DNA of 64,000 nt from Mermis nigrescens (taxonomy: Eukaryota > Nematoda > Enoplea > Mermithida > Mermithidae), in assembly GCA_036768485.1 (NCBI GenBank), contig JAVLUZ010000151.1, positions 1,644,419 to 1,708,418 on the forward strand, read 5' to 3'. The translations under genes and the position numbers were made by a program. The notes under the pieces are model-generated. The model searched no databases, was not told the DNA's origin, and saw only the letters and a list, made by a program, of their open reading frames with translations. Position 1 is the first letter of the stretch, and each line of letters opens with the position of its first letter. Positions 1-14,377 of this stretch are shown here, piece after piece.

Positions 1-360
1 ACTTTATATTAAAACTATTTCAAATGAAGAAACAGCCATTTAAGCATAAATTTAATTCTATTTTCAAGCACAATTTTTTAAGATTTTCGACTTTCCGCGT
101 TAAATACTCAAAATACAGCAAATCGAGCAGTGAATCAAGTTTCTGAACGTCTTTTCGCCTATATTTCTAGAATTTTTTGACGCCTCGCACAAGATTTTCG
201 CTAATATCGAGAACTTTAACGATTATTTTGCAGTAAATTGCCGAAAATTATATGAAAATTTAAAAAAATGTTGCGTCAAATGTGATAACTGACTTCTAAA
301 TGTTTGTGACTGGTTCATATCTAAAGAAAGTGTATTTTTGGCCTATTGGCAGTCACATAA
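1..360. other. AT-rich flank with no recognisable gene
   Basis: No coding region, exon of the downstream racemase gene or known repeat terminus could be recognised here. If the gene's first exon is not elsewhere, this is part of its first intron. Confidence 0.5.
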
Positions 361-395
361 AATAATAATAATGCTTTATTCAAACCCGTAGGTAC

Positions 396-460
396 AATAC
401 AATGTTAAGGATAATACGCAACGTTTCGACAGTTAACCTACCGTCGTCGTCAGGCTCTTA
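396..460 (-). ncRNA. candidate hammerhead ribozyme of the Penelope-like element
   Basis: Read on the minus strand, a CUGANGA-type core (CTGACGA, 453-447) is followed by a stem GACGG/CTGTC and then GAAAC (427-423). A 3 bp mini-stem ACG-TTG-CGT then ends in a GTA-type cleavage triplet near 415. Flanking TGTAAG/CTTAACA could form helix I with a bulge. Penelope-like elements are known to carry hammerhead motifs with very short stem III. One extra C between core and stem II departs from the consensus, so activity is uncertain. Confidence 0.5.
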
Positions 461-479
461 CAGAATATAAGAAGTTGTG

Positions 480-559
480 GGCACCAGGAATCGAACCTCA
501 CAGCTAAGTATCATTTATTTCTAGAGTCTGTGGTTTTACCAACTGAGCTTCACTGGGCC
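480..559 (-). other. tRNA-like segment with A-box and B-box
   Basis: On the minus strand the segment has AGCTCAGTTGGTA (A-box-like) and, about 45 nt later, GGTTCGATTCC (B-box), inside nearly complementary ends (GGCCCAG against CTGGTGCC). This resembles a tRNA with an imperfect acceptor stem and a poor T stem. It is better read as a tRNA-derived repeat or tRNA pseudogene inserted in, or captured by, the Penelope-like element than as a working tRNA gene. Confidence 0.5.
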
Positions 560-571
560 AGTTGTATAATA

Positions 572-1002
572 TTATGTGTTCTTTTTAAAGTAACATAATA
601 ATATTTTTAGTCTGGGGGCCAAGGGCCTCTTCACATGGTGTATTCTCCTCAATAGGGCTCTATTCCATATATGACTGATCTCAATACTTCTTGAACCGAC
701 AATCTGTTCATTAGACCTCTCCATCTCCAGGGTCTCCCGTATTTTCCTACGGTACCCATTGCTTTCTTCTGCGAGTATTGATGTATGCTCGAAATCTGGT
801 CTACACCCACATGCTATGCAGTGTTCAGCAACCCCACTCCGTTCTTCTTTTAAATTCCTTAGTGCACTCTTATGTTCCCCAAGTCTTTTCTTAAGACTTC
901 TACCAGTTTCCCCAATGTACTCCTTCCCACATTGTAGTGGTACTTTATACACTATGCCCTGCCGTAGATCTAGGGTCTCTTTGGGGCAACACTTTGTAGT
1001 CT
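572..1002 (-). pseudogene. GIY-YIG endonuclease domain of Penelope-like element
   Basis: The minus-strand reading includes a G-I-V-Y-K segment and then CGKEYIGETGRSLKKRL, the GIY-YIG signature with its conserved Arg. A downstream Cys/His-containing stretch has the spacing usual in Penelope endonucleases, and the reading ends with a conserved-looking W-N-R-A. The reading extends upstream of the first Met without a stop, so it is the C-terminal part of a longer pol protein. Its role would be nicking DNA for target-primed insertion. Confidence 0.8.
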
Positions 1003-1161
1003 TTTTCTGATGGTGTCTTCACTCTTTGCCACAAGGCGCACTCCATATGCTTTGCACACTCGCTTAAGCTTCATGGTTAATGCCCCACTAAATGGTACTA
1101 CTGCTGTTGCAATGTAGTTAGTTGCATCACCCCTTGAGGTGCAAGTTGTAAACTCTTTGTA

Positions 1162-1557
1162 TTAATGGACCAGGGTATCATTAGCTTGAAACTCCTTAAG
1201 TATTTTCTGATGTTCACCTTCTTTACTGTGATTTGTTTGGCATATGCTCCTACATCTCATGGCCATTCCTCTGGCTATACCTGCCTTTGTGCATCTCTGA
1301 TGTCGGTAGTTTAGGTATTGACCTGTATGTGTTGGCTTACGGTACACTGATGTCTCTAGATGGTCATGGGATCTCTTAACTAGTACATCCAGGAAAGGCA
1401 GTGTGCCTTCCACCTCCTCCATGGTAAACTGAATTGCAAGATTTTGACTATTCATGTGCTGGAGGAAAGCTTCTAACTCCCGATCTCCATGATCCCACAA
1501 GATGAATGTGTCATCAACGCACCTGTCATCAAATGTGATGTCGGGAGTGAAAGGCAA
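1162..1557 (-). pseudogene. reverse transcriptase fragment of Penelope-like element
   Basis: The minus-strand fragment contains CVDDTFILW, the catalytic (Y/C)VDD box. It then has a LPFLDVLVKR block and SVYRKPTHTGQYLNYRHQ, the hallmark RT-thumb region of Penelope-like elements. Everything upstream of the catalytic box is missing or unrecognisable, and the reading frame breaks before the endonuclease. It is non-functional as it stands. Confidence 0.85.
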
Positions 1558-1718
1558 ATTTTCGAACCTATTTTTGGCTGTCTGAGGAAAAGTTGGGGTA
1601 CCCCTTCCCCTTAGGAAAATCCTAGATCTGCCGCTGCAAGGGGAGGTGAACCAGTGTTAAGCTCAATGATCATGTATGGAGTTGATTGTCAAAATACGGT
1701 TTAAATTTATTACCTAAG

Positions 1719-1860
1719 GTGCACGGAAGCTCGCTGAAAACAGATTCATTGTGTCGAGGTAAACGATCCATTTCGTTGAATTTAAAAGATAAGGCGGGTA
1801 TCGAAATCGCAAAGAAGTTGGATCGAAACGCTGATGTGCTTTTAGAGCCCTTCAGGCCCG
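1719..1860 (+). CDS. AMACR: AMACR exon encoding the LCRGKRS...LLEPFRPG region
   Basis: It starts after TTTATTACCTAAG and ends at G|GTATAA. It reads V-H-G-S-S-L-K-T-D-S-L-C-R-G-K-R-S, then S-L-N-L-K-D-K and D-V-L-L-E-P-F-R-P-G. This corresponds to the family segment after RVD(R/K), including the conserved RGKRS and DVLLEPFRxG blocks that help shape the CoA-binding site. The entry phase is 0 and the exit phase is 1. An alternative start after CAG at 1743 would give a shorter match and has a poor pyrimidine tract, so the upstream acceptor is preferred. Beyond 1860 the open reading frame runs into a (TA)n tract and is intron. Confidence 0.88.
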
Positions 1861-1913
1861 GTATAAATGTATTAAATCAGGAAAAAATTTACATTTTACT
1901 AGTATCTACATAC

Positions 1914-2095
<182 letters not shown>

Positions 2096-2096
2096 T

Positions 2097-4842
<2,746 letters not shown>

Positions 4843-4901
4843 GGATGCAGCGGGTGCACTTTTTGGAATAGCGGGTGCGAGATATATATATATATATATA
4901 T

Positions 4902-6135
4902 TGGGGATGCAGCGGGTGCACATTTTTGGGAATAGCGGGTGCGGGTGCGGGTGCAGGTACCAAAATTTTGCTTTAGCGGGTGGGGTGCGGGTGCGGGTGT
5001 CGCACCTTAAAAATAGCGGGTACGGGTGGCGGGTGGCGGGTTTAGCAGTGAGATATAGCATAATATAAATAGGGCTAAAAATGCTCCATTTTTTGTCCGC
5101 TTAATGCAGTTATTTACTGTGTGCAAAATTCATATTAATCTTCAAGCTGATTGTCTTTTTCTTTGCAGACTACTCTCTCAATGAATTAAATTTGCAAACT
5201 AAAGATAAGTAAATTGTCAATGATTGAACCATTGACCAATATGAGTAATATATTTGCACTTTGCAGAATACAATGTTTAGACACTTGTTGTTGTCATTCT
5301 CTTCTTAAAAGGATCTACGACGTTTTCGCGCCAGCAACTTGAAAAATATTCTAAGTACATTAATTTTGAAGCAATTTTTAAGTAAATTATATATTCAGAA
5401 TCGACGAGTATTCATTTGTGTACGACTGAAAAACTGTAGAAAATCCAGTGTATTTTTAGATGCGTTTAATTATCTCATTAAAGTCAAAGATATTTTAAAA
5501 GTAATTTGTACCATCACGTAGAGAATTGAATGAGCTTTCAGAATCTGTATTATACTTTAATCATAAATTAAATGTAAATAATTAATAATATTACAACGAG
5601 TATGGCGCCAAAACGGCAGTGCCAAAACGTCCTACTTCGTCTTAAAAAAGCAATGTACAATACATTGCTGCATAATATCTCTACGCACGCTAGAGTGGTT
5701 GAACTGATGCATGTAAAGACTGGCACCTAGACCCTTCTCTTTTTAAAAAGCATAATTCGCATAATTGGAATTAACCATAAGAGAGCTTGAACATGTATCT
5801 GCAGTCCAGAGGGTACCTAAAAATATGACTCATTACAAGTAGATGTTCGCTTTTCCAATTTGTACTGGTACGTTAGAACACACTGTTATACATTTTGGTT
5901 TTTTCATTAACGTGCCACTGCCACAGAATCGTTTTGTCTTTTCGTAAAATTCTCATTATTATTATCCGCCACCCGCTGTTTTTATCATAATATTTTTAGC
6001 GGGTGCCGGTGTGCAGAACGAATGCTGGGTAGAAAAATTTCGGAATAGCGGGTGCGGGTGCGGGTGCCGGGTACCTAAAAAAGCAAGCTGTATATAGCAG
6101 GTGCAGGTGCAGGTACGGGTATCAACGCATCTCTA
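4902..6135 (+). mobile_element. TAGGGATGCAGCGGG TIR element, copy 2
   Basis: About 1.23 kb, with a left end TGGGGATGCAGCGGGT and a decayed right end (GCATCTCTA at 6135). The core is nearly the same as copy 3 and inverted relative to copy 1. No coding capacity is visible beyond short chance frames. A terminal stub of the same family sits immediately upstream (4840-4880), separated by TA repeats. Confidence 0.83.
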
Positions 6136-6144
6136 TATATATAT

Positions 6145-7349
6145 TAGGGATGCAGCGGGTGCACATTTTTTGGAATAGCGGGTGCGGGTGCGGGTACCAA
6201 AATTTTGCTTTAGCGGGTGCGGGTGCGGGTGTCGCACCTTAAAAATAGCGGGTACGGGTGGCGGGTGGCGGGTTTAGCAGTGAGATATAGCATAATATAA
6301 ATAGGGCTAAAAATGCTCCATTTTTTTGTCCGCTTAATGCAGTTATTTACTGTGTGCAAAATTCATATTAATCTTCAAGCTGATTGTCTTTTTCTTTGCA
6401 GACTACTCTCTCAATGAATTAAATTTGCAAACTAAAGATAAGTAAATTGTCAATGATTGAACCATTGACCAATATGAGTAATATATTTGCACTTTGCAGA
6501 ATACAATGTTTAGACACTTGTTGTTGTCATTCTCTTCTTAAAAGGGTCTACGACGTTTTCGCGCCAGCAACTTAAAAAATATTCTAACTACATTAATTTT
6601 GAAGCAATTTTTAAGTAAATTATATATTCAGAATCGACGAGTATTCATTTGTGTACGACTGAAAAACTGTAGAAAATCCAGTGTATTTTTAGATGCGTTT
6701 AATTATCTCATTAAATTCAGAGATATTCTAAAAGTAATTTGTACCATCACGTAGAGAATTGAATGAGCTTTCAGAATCTGTATTATACTTTAATCATAAA
6801 TTAAATGTAAATAATTAATAATATTACAACGAGTATGGCGCCAAAACGGCAGTGCCAAAACGTCCTACTTCGTCTTAAAAAAGCAATGTACAATACATTG
6901 CTGCATAATATCTCTACTCACGCTAGAGTGGTTGAACTGATGCATGTAAAGACTGGCACCTAGACCCTTCTTTTTTAAAAAGCATAATTTGCATAATTGG
7001 AATTAACCATAAGAGAGCTTGAACATGTATCTGCAGTCCAGAGGGTACCTAAAAATATGACTCATTACAAGTAGATGTTCGCTTTTCCAATTTGTACTGG
7101 TACGTTAGAACACACTGTTATACATTTTGGTTTTTTCATTAACGTGCCACTGCCTCAGAATCGTTTTGTCTTTTCGTAAATTCTAATTATTATTATCCGC
7201 CACCCGCTGTTTTATCATAATATTTTTAGCGGGTGCGGGTGCGGGTGCGGGTAGCAAAATTTCGGAATAGCGGGTGCGGGTGCGGGTGCGGGTACCAAAA
7301 AGAAGCGGGTAATAGCGGGTGCGGGTGCGGGTATCCACTGCATCCCTTA
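6145..7349 (+). mobile_element. TAGGGATGCAGCGGG TIR element, copy 3
   Basis: About 1.2 kb, starting TAGGGATGCAGCGGGTGC and ending in CACTGCATCCCTTA. It has the same subterminal GGGTGC arrays and core as copy 2 and is followed by another TA tract. No protein is encoded. Confidence 0.85.
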
Positions 7350-7460
<111 letters not shown>

Positions 7461-7604
7461 GGGCTAGGCCCCAGTGCTTTATAAAAACAATTTATTAGCG
7501 AAAATCGATATTACTGCTTTGAAATTATCGTTCCTGAGCATTTGTGGCAAATATTTTTTTTGAGCTTAAAATTGCTATAGCCCTTTTCAAAGCCGGAAAT
7601 CCGT

Positions 7605-8590
7605 ATAAATATAAAAGGAAAATGCTCAGATATGCTCAGATGGATTAAAAATGACGAATATACTTGAGACTGTGGATTATTAAGGATGTAAAAAGAGGAC
7701 TAGGAAAAAGGTACCTATGTATATGCCTGAAGTCGCAAAATCTGCTAAAAATTAAATTTTCTCTAAGCAACGCGAAAATTAGATGCATATTCTGCACCCT
7801 GTGAAATAGTGTAACTTTCTTGAAATAATTTTCAATGCTTCACATAAGAGTGTATAAATATAATCTAAAATGATTAGAAACGTAACTGCAATTATATTTA
7901 AACGTGCTTTATTTTATTTTCATAAGCATTATACCTAGCAACAGGCACGTTGCTGGCCGTCCTATATTTTGGGAGACCTACACCAATTTTTCGGGAGACT
8001 AAGCTCAAAAAAGCCAAAAATAGCGCAAAATAACTTAAAAATGTCCTATTTTTCCTATTTTTCGAATTTCGGGGGGGGTCTGAACCCATCGCCCACCCTC
8101 TTCCCCCTAGAGATACGTGCAAGTGTAGAAAGCGAACCTGGCATCATTGATTTGTGCACGCAATCGTTGCAGGTTTGCAAGCGTACCTACATTTAGTTTG
8201 TTTCACGTAAGCTTACGCGTTTCCTACTGCTTTAAACCAACAAGTTCTTTGATTGTCATGAATGCTTCAATGTTTGCTTTTTCATTCAATTGGCTTGTAA
8301 AGTCACTCCTAGTTTACTCCGTCTAATTTCCCATAGCTGCTGCATCACTAACTTGCTGCTTTTTCAATAGTTTTTGGTTTAATAGTTTATTTCAATGTGC
8401 AGGCTGCGGAATATACTTCGATTTTTTGCGTTGCTTACAGAAAGTCTGATTTTTAAGAGATTTTGCGACTTTAGGCATATACATCATAGGTAGCTTTTTC
8501 CCAGTCCTCTGCTTTTACATCCTGAATTATACACAATCCCAAGTCTATTCGTCTTTTTTGTCCCATCGGAGCATTCTTCTTTGCTACTAC
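7605..8590. mobile_element. foldback element with long inverted arms, copy 1
   Basis: Sequence at about 7605-7800 reappears inverted at about 8400-8590: AATGCTC, GGATGTAAAA.AGAGGACT, CTATG, AAGTCGCAAAATCT and AAATTCT... CTAAGCAACGC in order. This gives arms near 190 bp around a core of about 600 bp with no gene. A second pair of the same arms occurs at 18738-18930 and 21405-21574. A C-family miniature element lies in the core. Confidence 0.7.
7942..8120. mobile_element. hAT-like MITE family C (CAGGCACGT ends), decayed
   Basis: It starts CAGGCACGTTGCTGGCCGTCC and ends AGAGATACGTGC. It shares its body (GGGAGAC..AAGC.CAAAAA, CCTATTTTTCC, CGGGGGGGGTCTG) with copies at 16853, 19481, 22311 and 38096. 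No clear target duplication is visible, unlike those copies. Confidence 0.7.
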
Positions 8591-8614
8591 ACTTTTAATT
8601 AGCATGATTCGAGT

Positions 8615-8807
8615 CAGGAGCGGATTTAGGGGGCGGGGGCGGGGGCGGCCCCCATTGGCCCAAAATAGTGCGCAAAATTAAGGATTTTTGAGCGATTTTT
8701 AGCGATTTTTTGGTTAAAACAGCTAACTTTTCCGCCCAAGTCAAGGGTTCCGCCCCCATAGGGAGTACCGCCCCCTTCCACTTAGGAAAATCCTGGATCC
8801 ACCACTG
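8615..8807 (-). mobile_element. hAT-like MITE family B (CAGTGGCGGAT ends)
   Basis: The ends are CAGGAGCGGATTTAGG and the reverse complement of CAGTGGTGGATCCAGG. The flanks ATTCGAGT and ATTCGAGA form an 8 bp target duplication with one mismatch. CAGNG ends plus 8 bp duplications are typical of hAT elements. Confidence 0.85.
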
Positions 8808-10394
8808 ATTCGAGATTGGTCGGTCAATAAAGAAATACCATAGCATGCCACAATAATGACGGCAGTCGAAGAACGCGGAAAACAATATCGTTCTGAACAT
8901 CAGCATTATATTTCTAAACATGATCACCTTCTACCTTATTAAAACAGATTAAATGTTTTCAGCATCAACTTTACGCTACTACTAGGTGTATTGTAGACTT
9001 ACACTCAGATTCGTAACTCTGGCCTTACCTGAAACATTTTGAAAAAATTGAGCCTTTGCAACGCATATGAACTACAATTAATTTTCGATGTAAACTTTAC
9101 ATAATCACTGCGTGTAAAGAAAAGACACCGTCAGATTCGTGATTTTGACCTTACGGAACATATTTTGAAACAAATTCACGTCTTGCAATGCTCTGAAAGT
9201 AAAATGAATTTGTAGTGTAAACTACACATCAATAATACATGAATAGTGCAAACTTTACACAACTACTGGGTATAGAGAAAATTGACAGTCAGATTCGTAA
9301 TTCTAACGTCACGTTTTGAAAAAAAATTAAGCTTCTGCAAGTCTCTAGAACTAAACTCAATTTGCAGTGTAAACATTACACAACCACAGAGTGTAAAGAA
9401 GATTTTTGTCCGATTCATAATTCTGATATTACTCTGATATTCCGATCAACAGTTATGAAAAAATTAAGTCTCTACAATGTTCGAAGACAAATAAATATTG
9501 GATGTACAGCACTTTGCACCACTGTGGAATATAAACAAGCGCGCCCAACTGGTTTATCGCATTTGATTCCTGGTGCACTTTAAATCTTGAGATCATGTCC
9601 AGACTCATAACCGGAGAAGTTGGCATAAAAAACCAAGACAGAAACACGTTTAACACAACCAACTTTGCACCTCCCGAAAGCTAAATATTGATATAAATGG
9701 ATATAATTTGATGTGACGTGTACCCCTCAGGAAGTAATTTATTTTTATGCTATTCGACCTATCCCGATCTCTGAAGGGAGAAAGTAGCGAACAAAAAACG
9801 TGCAAAAGCGTATTTTTCCACTATCCAGCACGTTGTTTAACTATAAAAATCTGAACCGAACTCCCCATTGAGTGTAAAGAAATCAGGTTTAAGCCATTTT
9901 GTAGCATTTAAATTGCAGTGCGTTTGTGTGTTAAAAACTTCTGTTCTACATCCGATTAGAGATATTGAAATGATATGCTTTTTTGTTCAATATTACACCT
10001 TATTTTCGAGCTTTACCCGTCAGAAATAAGTCAATATTGTCCTTTTTGAACGCGCTCTGCTACGACGAACGAGTAGTCCTTTCAACGTACTTTATTTTTA
10101 TTCTATTCAACTATTCCCGACTTGCGAGCGGATAAGTTGGCGGAAAAATTTGAGGTGAAATTCGTTTTTTACGCTATCCACTAGAGTGTTAACTTTAAAC
10201 CCCTGGATCTACCTCCGTATTTAGTGTAAACAATTTTGCAGGTAAGCCCAAGGTAGCCCTTGGGACCTAGTACATTTCTATGAGGAAAAGATTTTAGAGA
10301 CTCATATCTGGAGTTGTTGGCGGACAGAAATAAGTAAAAAATGCGCCCAAAATCGGTCTTTACACCCGCATTTTTTTGCACTTCTATGTACATA

Positions 10395-11120
10395 CCGTAT
10401 TTATTCTAATAAACGCCGCGGCGTTTATTTTTTCTCAGAGGTTTTTGGTGCGGCGCTTATTAGGGGGCGGCGTTTATAATTTCTTCGAAAATTTTCTTAC
10501 AAACCGTTACAAAAAACATCAAAATACAATGAAAACGGCAATTTATGGAATTTCTACAGTGATAACCACACCTGGGCGTGGGGGTTTGGGGGTATGCACC
10601 CCCAGAAATCTATATACCCCAGAATTCAATTTTGGAATTTTTTCGTTTTTTTCGCAATTTTTTTATGCCAATGGTGCTTGATGAGAAACGTCGAAAAAAT
10701 GGTGTTTTTACGCCATACCACCATTTTTAAGGCCATTTTTTGACCTTTTGAAAATCTTGCACCCCCTTCCCCAGAATTTTCTTGCTGCCCACGTATGGTG
10801 ATAACTTCTTCATCAGATCCAATATTATCAAGTTATTCCGATTGACAAAAAAAGGAGACCAAAAAAAACAAAGTTTAAAATATTACCCAAGATTACCCTG
10901 TACAGTAAATGCTTCTTTGTAAACCTAAATTGAAACACAGTTTACAATAACGATGAATATATTCGAATAAACGCCACAGTTTTCAAAAGATGATTATCCT
11001 GCTATAAACGCCCCAGCGGTCAGTGGAGAACGGCGATTATTATTACTTTCATCTGGATAATGCGGCGCTAATAAGAGGGCGGCGTTTATTGAACGGCGGC
11101 TGCTATTAGAATAAATACGG
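10395..11120. mobile_element. TIR element CCGTATTTATTCTAATA, split by a MITE
   Basis: A perfect 17 bp inverted terminus, CCGTATTTATTCTAATA, is present at both ends. Subterminal GGCGTTTAT/ATAAACGCC repeats lie inside. A family A miniature element (10567-10797) interrupts it; without that the element is about 487 bp. No coding region or clear target duplication was found. Confidence 0.75.
10567..10797 (-). mobile_element. hAT-like MITE family A, perfect TSD
   Basis: Ends CACACCTGGGCG and the reverse complement of CATACGTGGGCAGC, flanked by a perfect 8 bp duplication GTGATAAC (10559-10566 and 10798-10805). Non-coding; small open frames inside recur in every copy and are artefacts. Confidence 0.92.
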
Positions 11121-11625
11121 CACTCTCCCTCAAAATGTGGTGCAAAATTTGAAAAACAAAAAACTCGATTTAGGGAATTTTATCCTCTACAATTCTGTAC
11201 GATTATGCTGTATGAGGCGTTTAAACTGAGTTGTGCGCGAGCTGCGGAAAAAACCACCAAAAATCGCTTATGTTCTAACATTACATAAAAAAACCACATT
11301 CGGATTTTTAATTGTCTAGCATTTAAAAAATCGCACCTGCTAGATGCGTCCCGTTATGGCTGTAGGGTGGGTCACTTTTTAGGGATACCCAAGTATATTA
11401 TATGTAGGTATACGCTACCTATGATTTAGCATGTTATAACATGGATATGATGGGCGACTATCAATTCGGTGATCCCTCCTAAGAATGAAATTTATACCCG
11501 GTATTGGATTTTCCAAAAAAAAACATGTCTTTAAGCCTTTTTATGTTTTTTTTTGTTTTCGAGTATAATCAAAAAAGTCAACTGTATCCTCACATAACCG
11601 CCCAAAATATCGGAGTACCTATCTT

Positions 11626-11787
11626 CAGTGGTGGACCCAGGATTTTCCTAAGGGGGAACCCTGTCTTGGGCGGAAAAATTAGCCGTTTTAACCCGAAAAT
11701 CGCTAAAAATCGCTCAAAAATGCTTAATTTTGCGCACTATTTTGGGCCCATGGGGGTGGCAGCCGCCCCCCCCTTTATAAGCCCCTG
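11626..11787 (+). mobile_element. hAT-like MITE family B
   Basis: Ends CAGTGGTGGACCCAGG and the reverse complement of CAGGGGCTTATAAAGG, flanked by CCTATCTT and CCTATCTA (7 of 8 identical). Confidence 0.85.
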
Positions 11788-11799
11788 CCTATCTAACAT

Positions 11800-13035
11800 A
11801 AGCAGAAACTCTGTTTAGTATTTTTTGAATGATGCAGTCAATTACCGTAGAATGTGTAGAACTTTCAAGTTTGTGTGCTTTAAATGACATTCTGATGCGG
11901 ATTAAGTTCTTTTTTTTGAAAACTTTTCGGCGCTGATCCCCCTCCCCTAGAATTTACATGTTTTACGTGCAATGCGGTACCCAAAAGTTTTACCGCAACA
12001 GTCGTAAATAATCATATGTAGGTCGAGAAAGCCGTTATTGACATGCATTTTTCGTCGTTTCTAGATTGTCTCTTTATTCAGAATTATTTCTGATGCAGCT
12101 GCTTTTAATTTAAAATATTCGGCAACTTTGTACAAAAAATTGTTTAAATTTCTCCGAATTCAAATTTAGCTAAGTATGTCGGAAAAGAAAAATTGGGAAA
12201 TGCGGCCGCCCCTCAAATCCGCCCTGCATTTGAGCAATAGTCTCTTAGTGGGCAGCGTTGTTCAGAAGCGGATCCAGGATTTTCAGACAAGTGAGGGCGG
12301 AACCCCAAATTTCCTCAATAGTGTCAAAAAGTGTCCAGAAAATTCGTCAACTATGCTTAAAGTAGCGATTTTCCGGAATTATTTCTGATGCGAAAAAAAG
12401 ATCGATTTTTTAAACTTTTTATATTTAAAACCCAAAAAAATTATGTAAAAAAATCGCCATAAAGCGCTGAAAAATAACCGAGAAATCGTTTTAAGAAATG
12501 CAAAATCCTAGTTCTGTACAAAAACTATTATTGTGACGTGAAAGTTAATTTTTTGGAGGGTCAGGAAAGTCAGTATATGTTATAAGTGAGTACCAAGCTG
12601 GCGCGAAGCGCCGGGAAAATTTGAAAACTCGTGATAAAAATGACTGAAATCATCGAAAAATACCCATTTATTGTTCCTTGCGCCCAAAGATTTTTTGACA
12701 ACAGGGGAGCGGCGGCCGCCGCCCGCCCCCTCTAAGTCTGCGCTCAGTGTTTAAAAAAATGTTTTTTACGATTACTTCATGATTTTATCTTCTTTATTTT
12801 TTACTATTCACTGAAGAATCTTACTTTTTTCTATTACTTGCTCTATTTTCTTTATTTTAGTAAATTGTTTGAATATGTAACTTTTTGGAAACACTCACAA
12901 ATGCTCTGTTTTAAGTAAAAACTGATTTTAATTACGCGACAGACGGCTGTCATGTGCATATTTCTTGGGGGATGCGGTTTTCAGACCCCAGAACTGTGAA
13001 GATCTCTGCATATTTGACTAGTACCCCAGATGTTC
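11800..13035. other. intron with decayed family B fragments
   Basis: No gene. Fragments of family B appear at about 12262-12310 (CAGAAGCGGATCCAGGATTT) and 12680-12748 (GGCGGCCGCC..CTAAGTCTGC). A GGCGCGAAGCGCC hairpin lies at 12600-12612. The remainder is AT-rich and unassigned. Confidence 0.5.
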
Positions 13036-13696
13036 GTTTTTTAATAAAAAAAGATTCCCCCAATGTACGAAGACTTTTCGGGACCGTCTTTGTATATGTA
13101 CAAAAGATTTTTGGGAAGATCAAAACTGTAAAAGGTAAAATTCCCTAAAATTTTCGGCGCTTCGCACCGAAATGAATAATAGTCCGTCTTATATAGCTTT
13201 ATAATAGCAGAATTTGCATTCAGAATGAAAAAAATGTCATATTAATCGGTGCTTCGCGCCGTTCTCGGACAATTTTTAGTAATTTTTGGCATCAGAATCC
13301 CAGAAATTAGCTAAAACACACTATCAAAGGTCGAAAATCGTGTTCTACCACAAAAAATCACTACTGTACCATATTAAAGAGCTCAAAAATTTGCATATAG
13401 AAAATGCACAAACACTTCTAAAAGAAAAAAATATCATAAAAAAATATAAAAATAATAAAAAATATAAAAAAATATAATAAAAACATAATAATAAATATAA
13501 TCTACCATATAATAGAGCACAAAAATTTGCGTATAGAAAATGCACAAACACTTCTAAAAAGGAAAAAATATAAAAAAATATGAAAAAAATAAAAAATATA
13601 AAAAAATATAATGAAAATATAATAATAAATATAATCCACCATATAATAGAGCACAAAAATTTCCATATACAAAATGTACAAAGGTTTTAAGGAATA

Positions 13697-13727
<31 letters not shown>

Positions 13728-13750
13728 TAAGCACCGGGTCGAATTTTCTC
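13036..13750 (-). repeat. decayed family D element with AT-rich expansion
   Basis: It follows the order of family D (GTACGAAGACTTTTCGGGACC, AGATTTTTGGGAAGA, hairpins at 13154 and 13240, CACTACTGTACCATATTA), with expanded AAAAATATAAAA runs at 13430-13700. There are no intact termini. Confidence 0.6.
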
Positions 13751-13915
13751 GGTCGGTCATGGATAATTCTTTTTAAGCCCTTCTTTCACATCATTTTGAC
13801 TATCTTTTGGTCCTTGAGAATTTTCGGGTCCTTCTGGGTTTTTGGACTATACACCTGTTTGATCGTCATCGATGCATATTGAAATGAGCCGCTCCAAATA
13901 CTTCGTTTGTATCAG

Positions 13916-14059
13916 GCGTCATGGAGAAGCTGGGCCTCGGCCCTTCTATCCTCATGGCCGATAATCCTAAACTTATTTACGCCAGGCTGACCGGATATGG
14001 CCAAAGTGGGCCGTATAAAAATTTGGCTGGACACGATTTGAACTATTTAGCAATAAGCG
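13916..14059 (+). CDS. AMACR: AMACR exon with the active-site His (AGHD)
   Basis: The acceptor is ATCAG|GCGTC and the donor is AGCG|GTAAAA. It joins the previous exon through a split Gly codon and reads [28 protein letters not shown] and [12 protein letters not shown]. These are core blocks of the CoA-transferase family III fold. The His in AGHD aligns with the catalytic base of characterised racemases. Entry and exit are both phase 1. Confidence 0.95.
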
Positions 14060-14377
14060 GTAAAACTCATTATATACGTACCTATGTATTCTTTTTCGAA
14101 ACTGAGCGTCCGGGTATATGCTGATTTCTTCTGTTTTTTGTACGCATTTTTTACGTACATATCGTACATGTTTACGTATTTGATGGACAGATATATTTCA
14201 AATATATCATTTAATTTTAAAAAAATGAATAATTTATATATAAGTACCAATCGAAATATTCGCCAAAAATTTTGAAGCTATAATTTCGATGTTGCAAGAT
14301 GTTCTTTAAAGTAGCGCAAGAATTACTACAGTGCTCATTACGAATTTTTACGTTTTAATATGCTCCAGTAGGATGAT

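Larger units (their letters stand above)
361..1570 (-). mobile_element. Penelope-like retroelement, 5'-truncated
   Basis: On the minus strand this holds the end of a reverse transcriptase (1162-1557), a linker, and a GIY-YIG endonuclease (572-1002). These are followed by a tRNA-like segment, a hammerhead-like motif and a short ATT-rich 3' tail near 361. RT followed by GIY-YIG is the diagnostic order of endonuclease-bearing Penelope-like elements. The 5' part is missing: upstream of about 1570 the sequence becomes a fragment of another repeat (1573-1640, resembling the CAGTGGCGGATC family). The coding parts are in different frames, so the copy is dead. Confidence 0.85.
8940..11400 (+). repeat. 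TTTACAC/GTGTAAA-rich dispersed array A
   Basis: Diverged units of about 120-160 bp recur with GTGTAAACTTTACAC, GAGTGTAAAGAA and CAGATTCGTAATTCTGA boxes; the last falls near 9003, 9130, 9291 and 9409. Segments such as CCGAACTCCCCATTGAGTGT reappear inverted in 62060-64000 and in the same orientation in 22140-25300. The right end (CCGTTATGGCTGTAGGG...ATACCCAAGTA, 11350-11396) matches the left end of the inverted copy. No ORF spans it. It is interrupted by the element at 10395-11120. Confidence 0.65.

Noticed and set aside
480..559. Functional tRNA gene
   Set aside because: The acceptor stem and T stem are imperfect and the anticodon arm is unclear; kept only as a tRNA-like segment.
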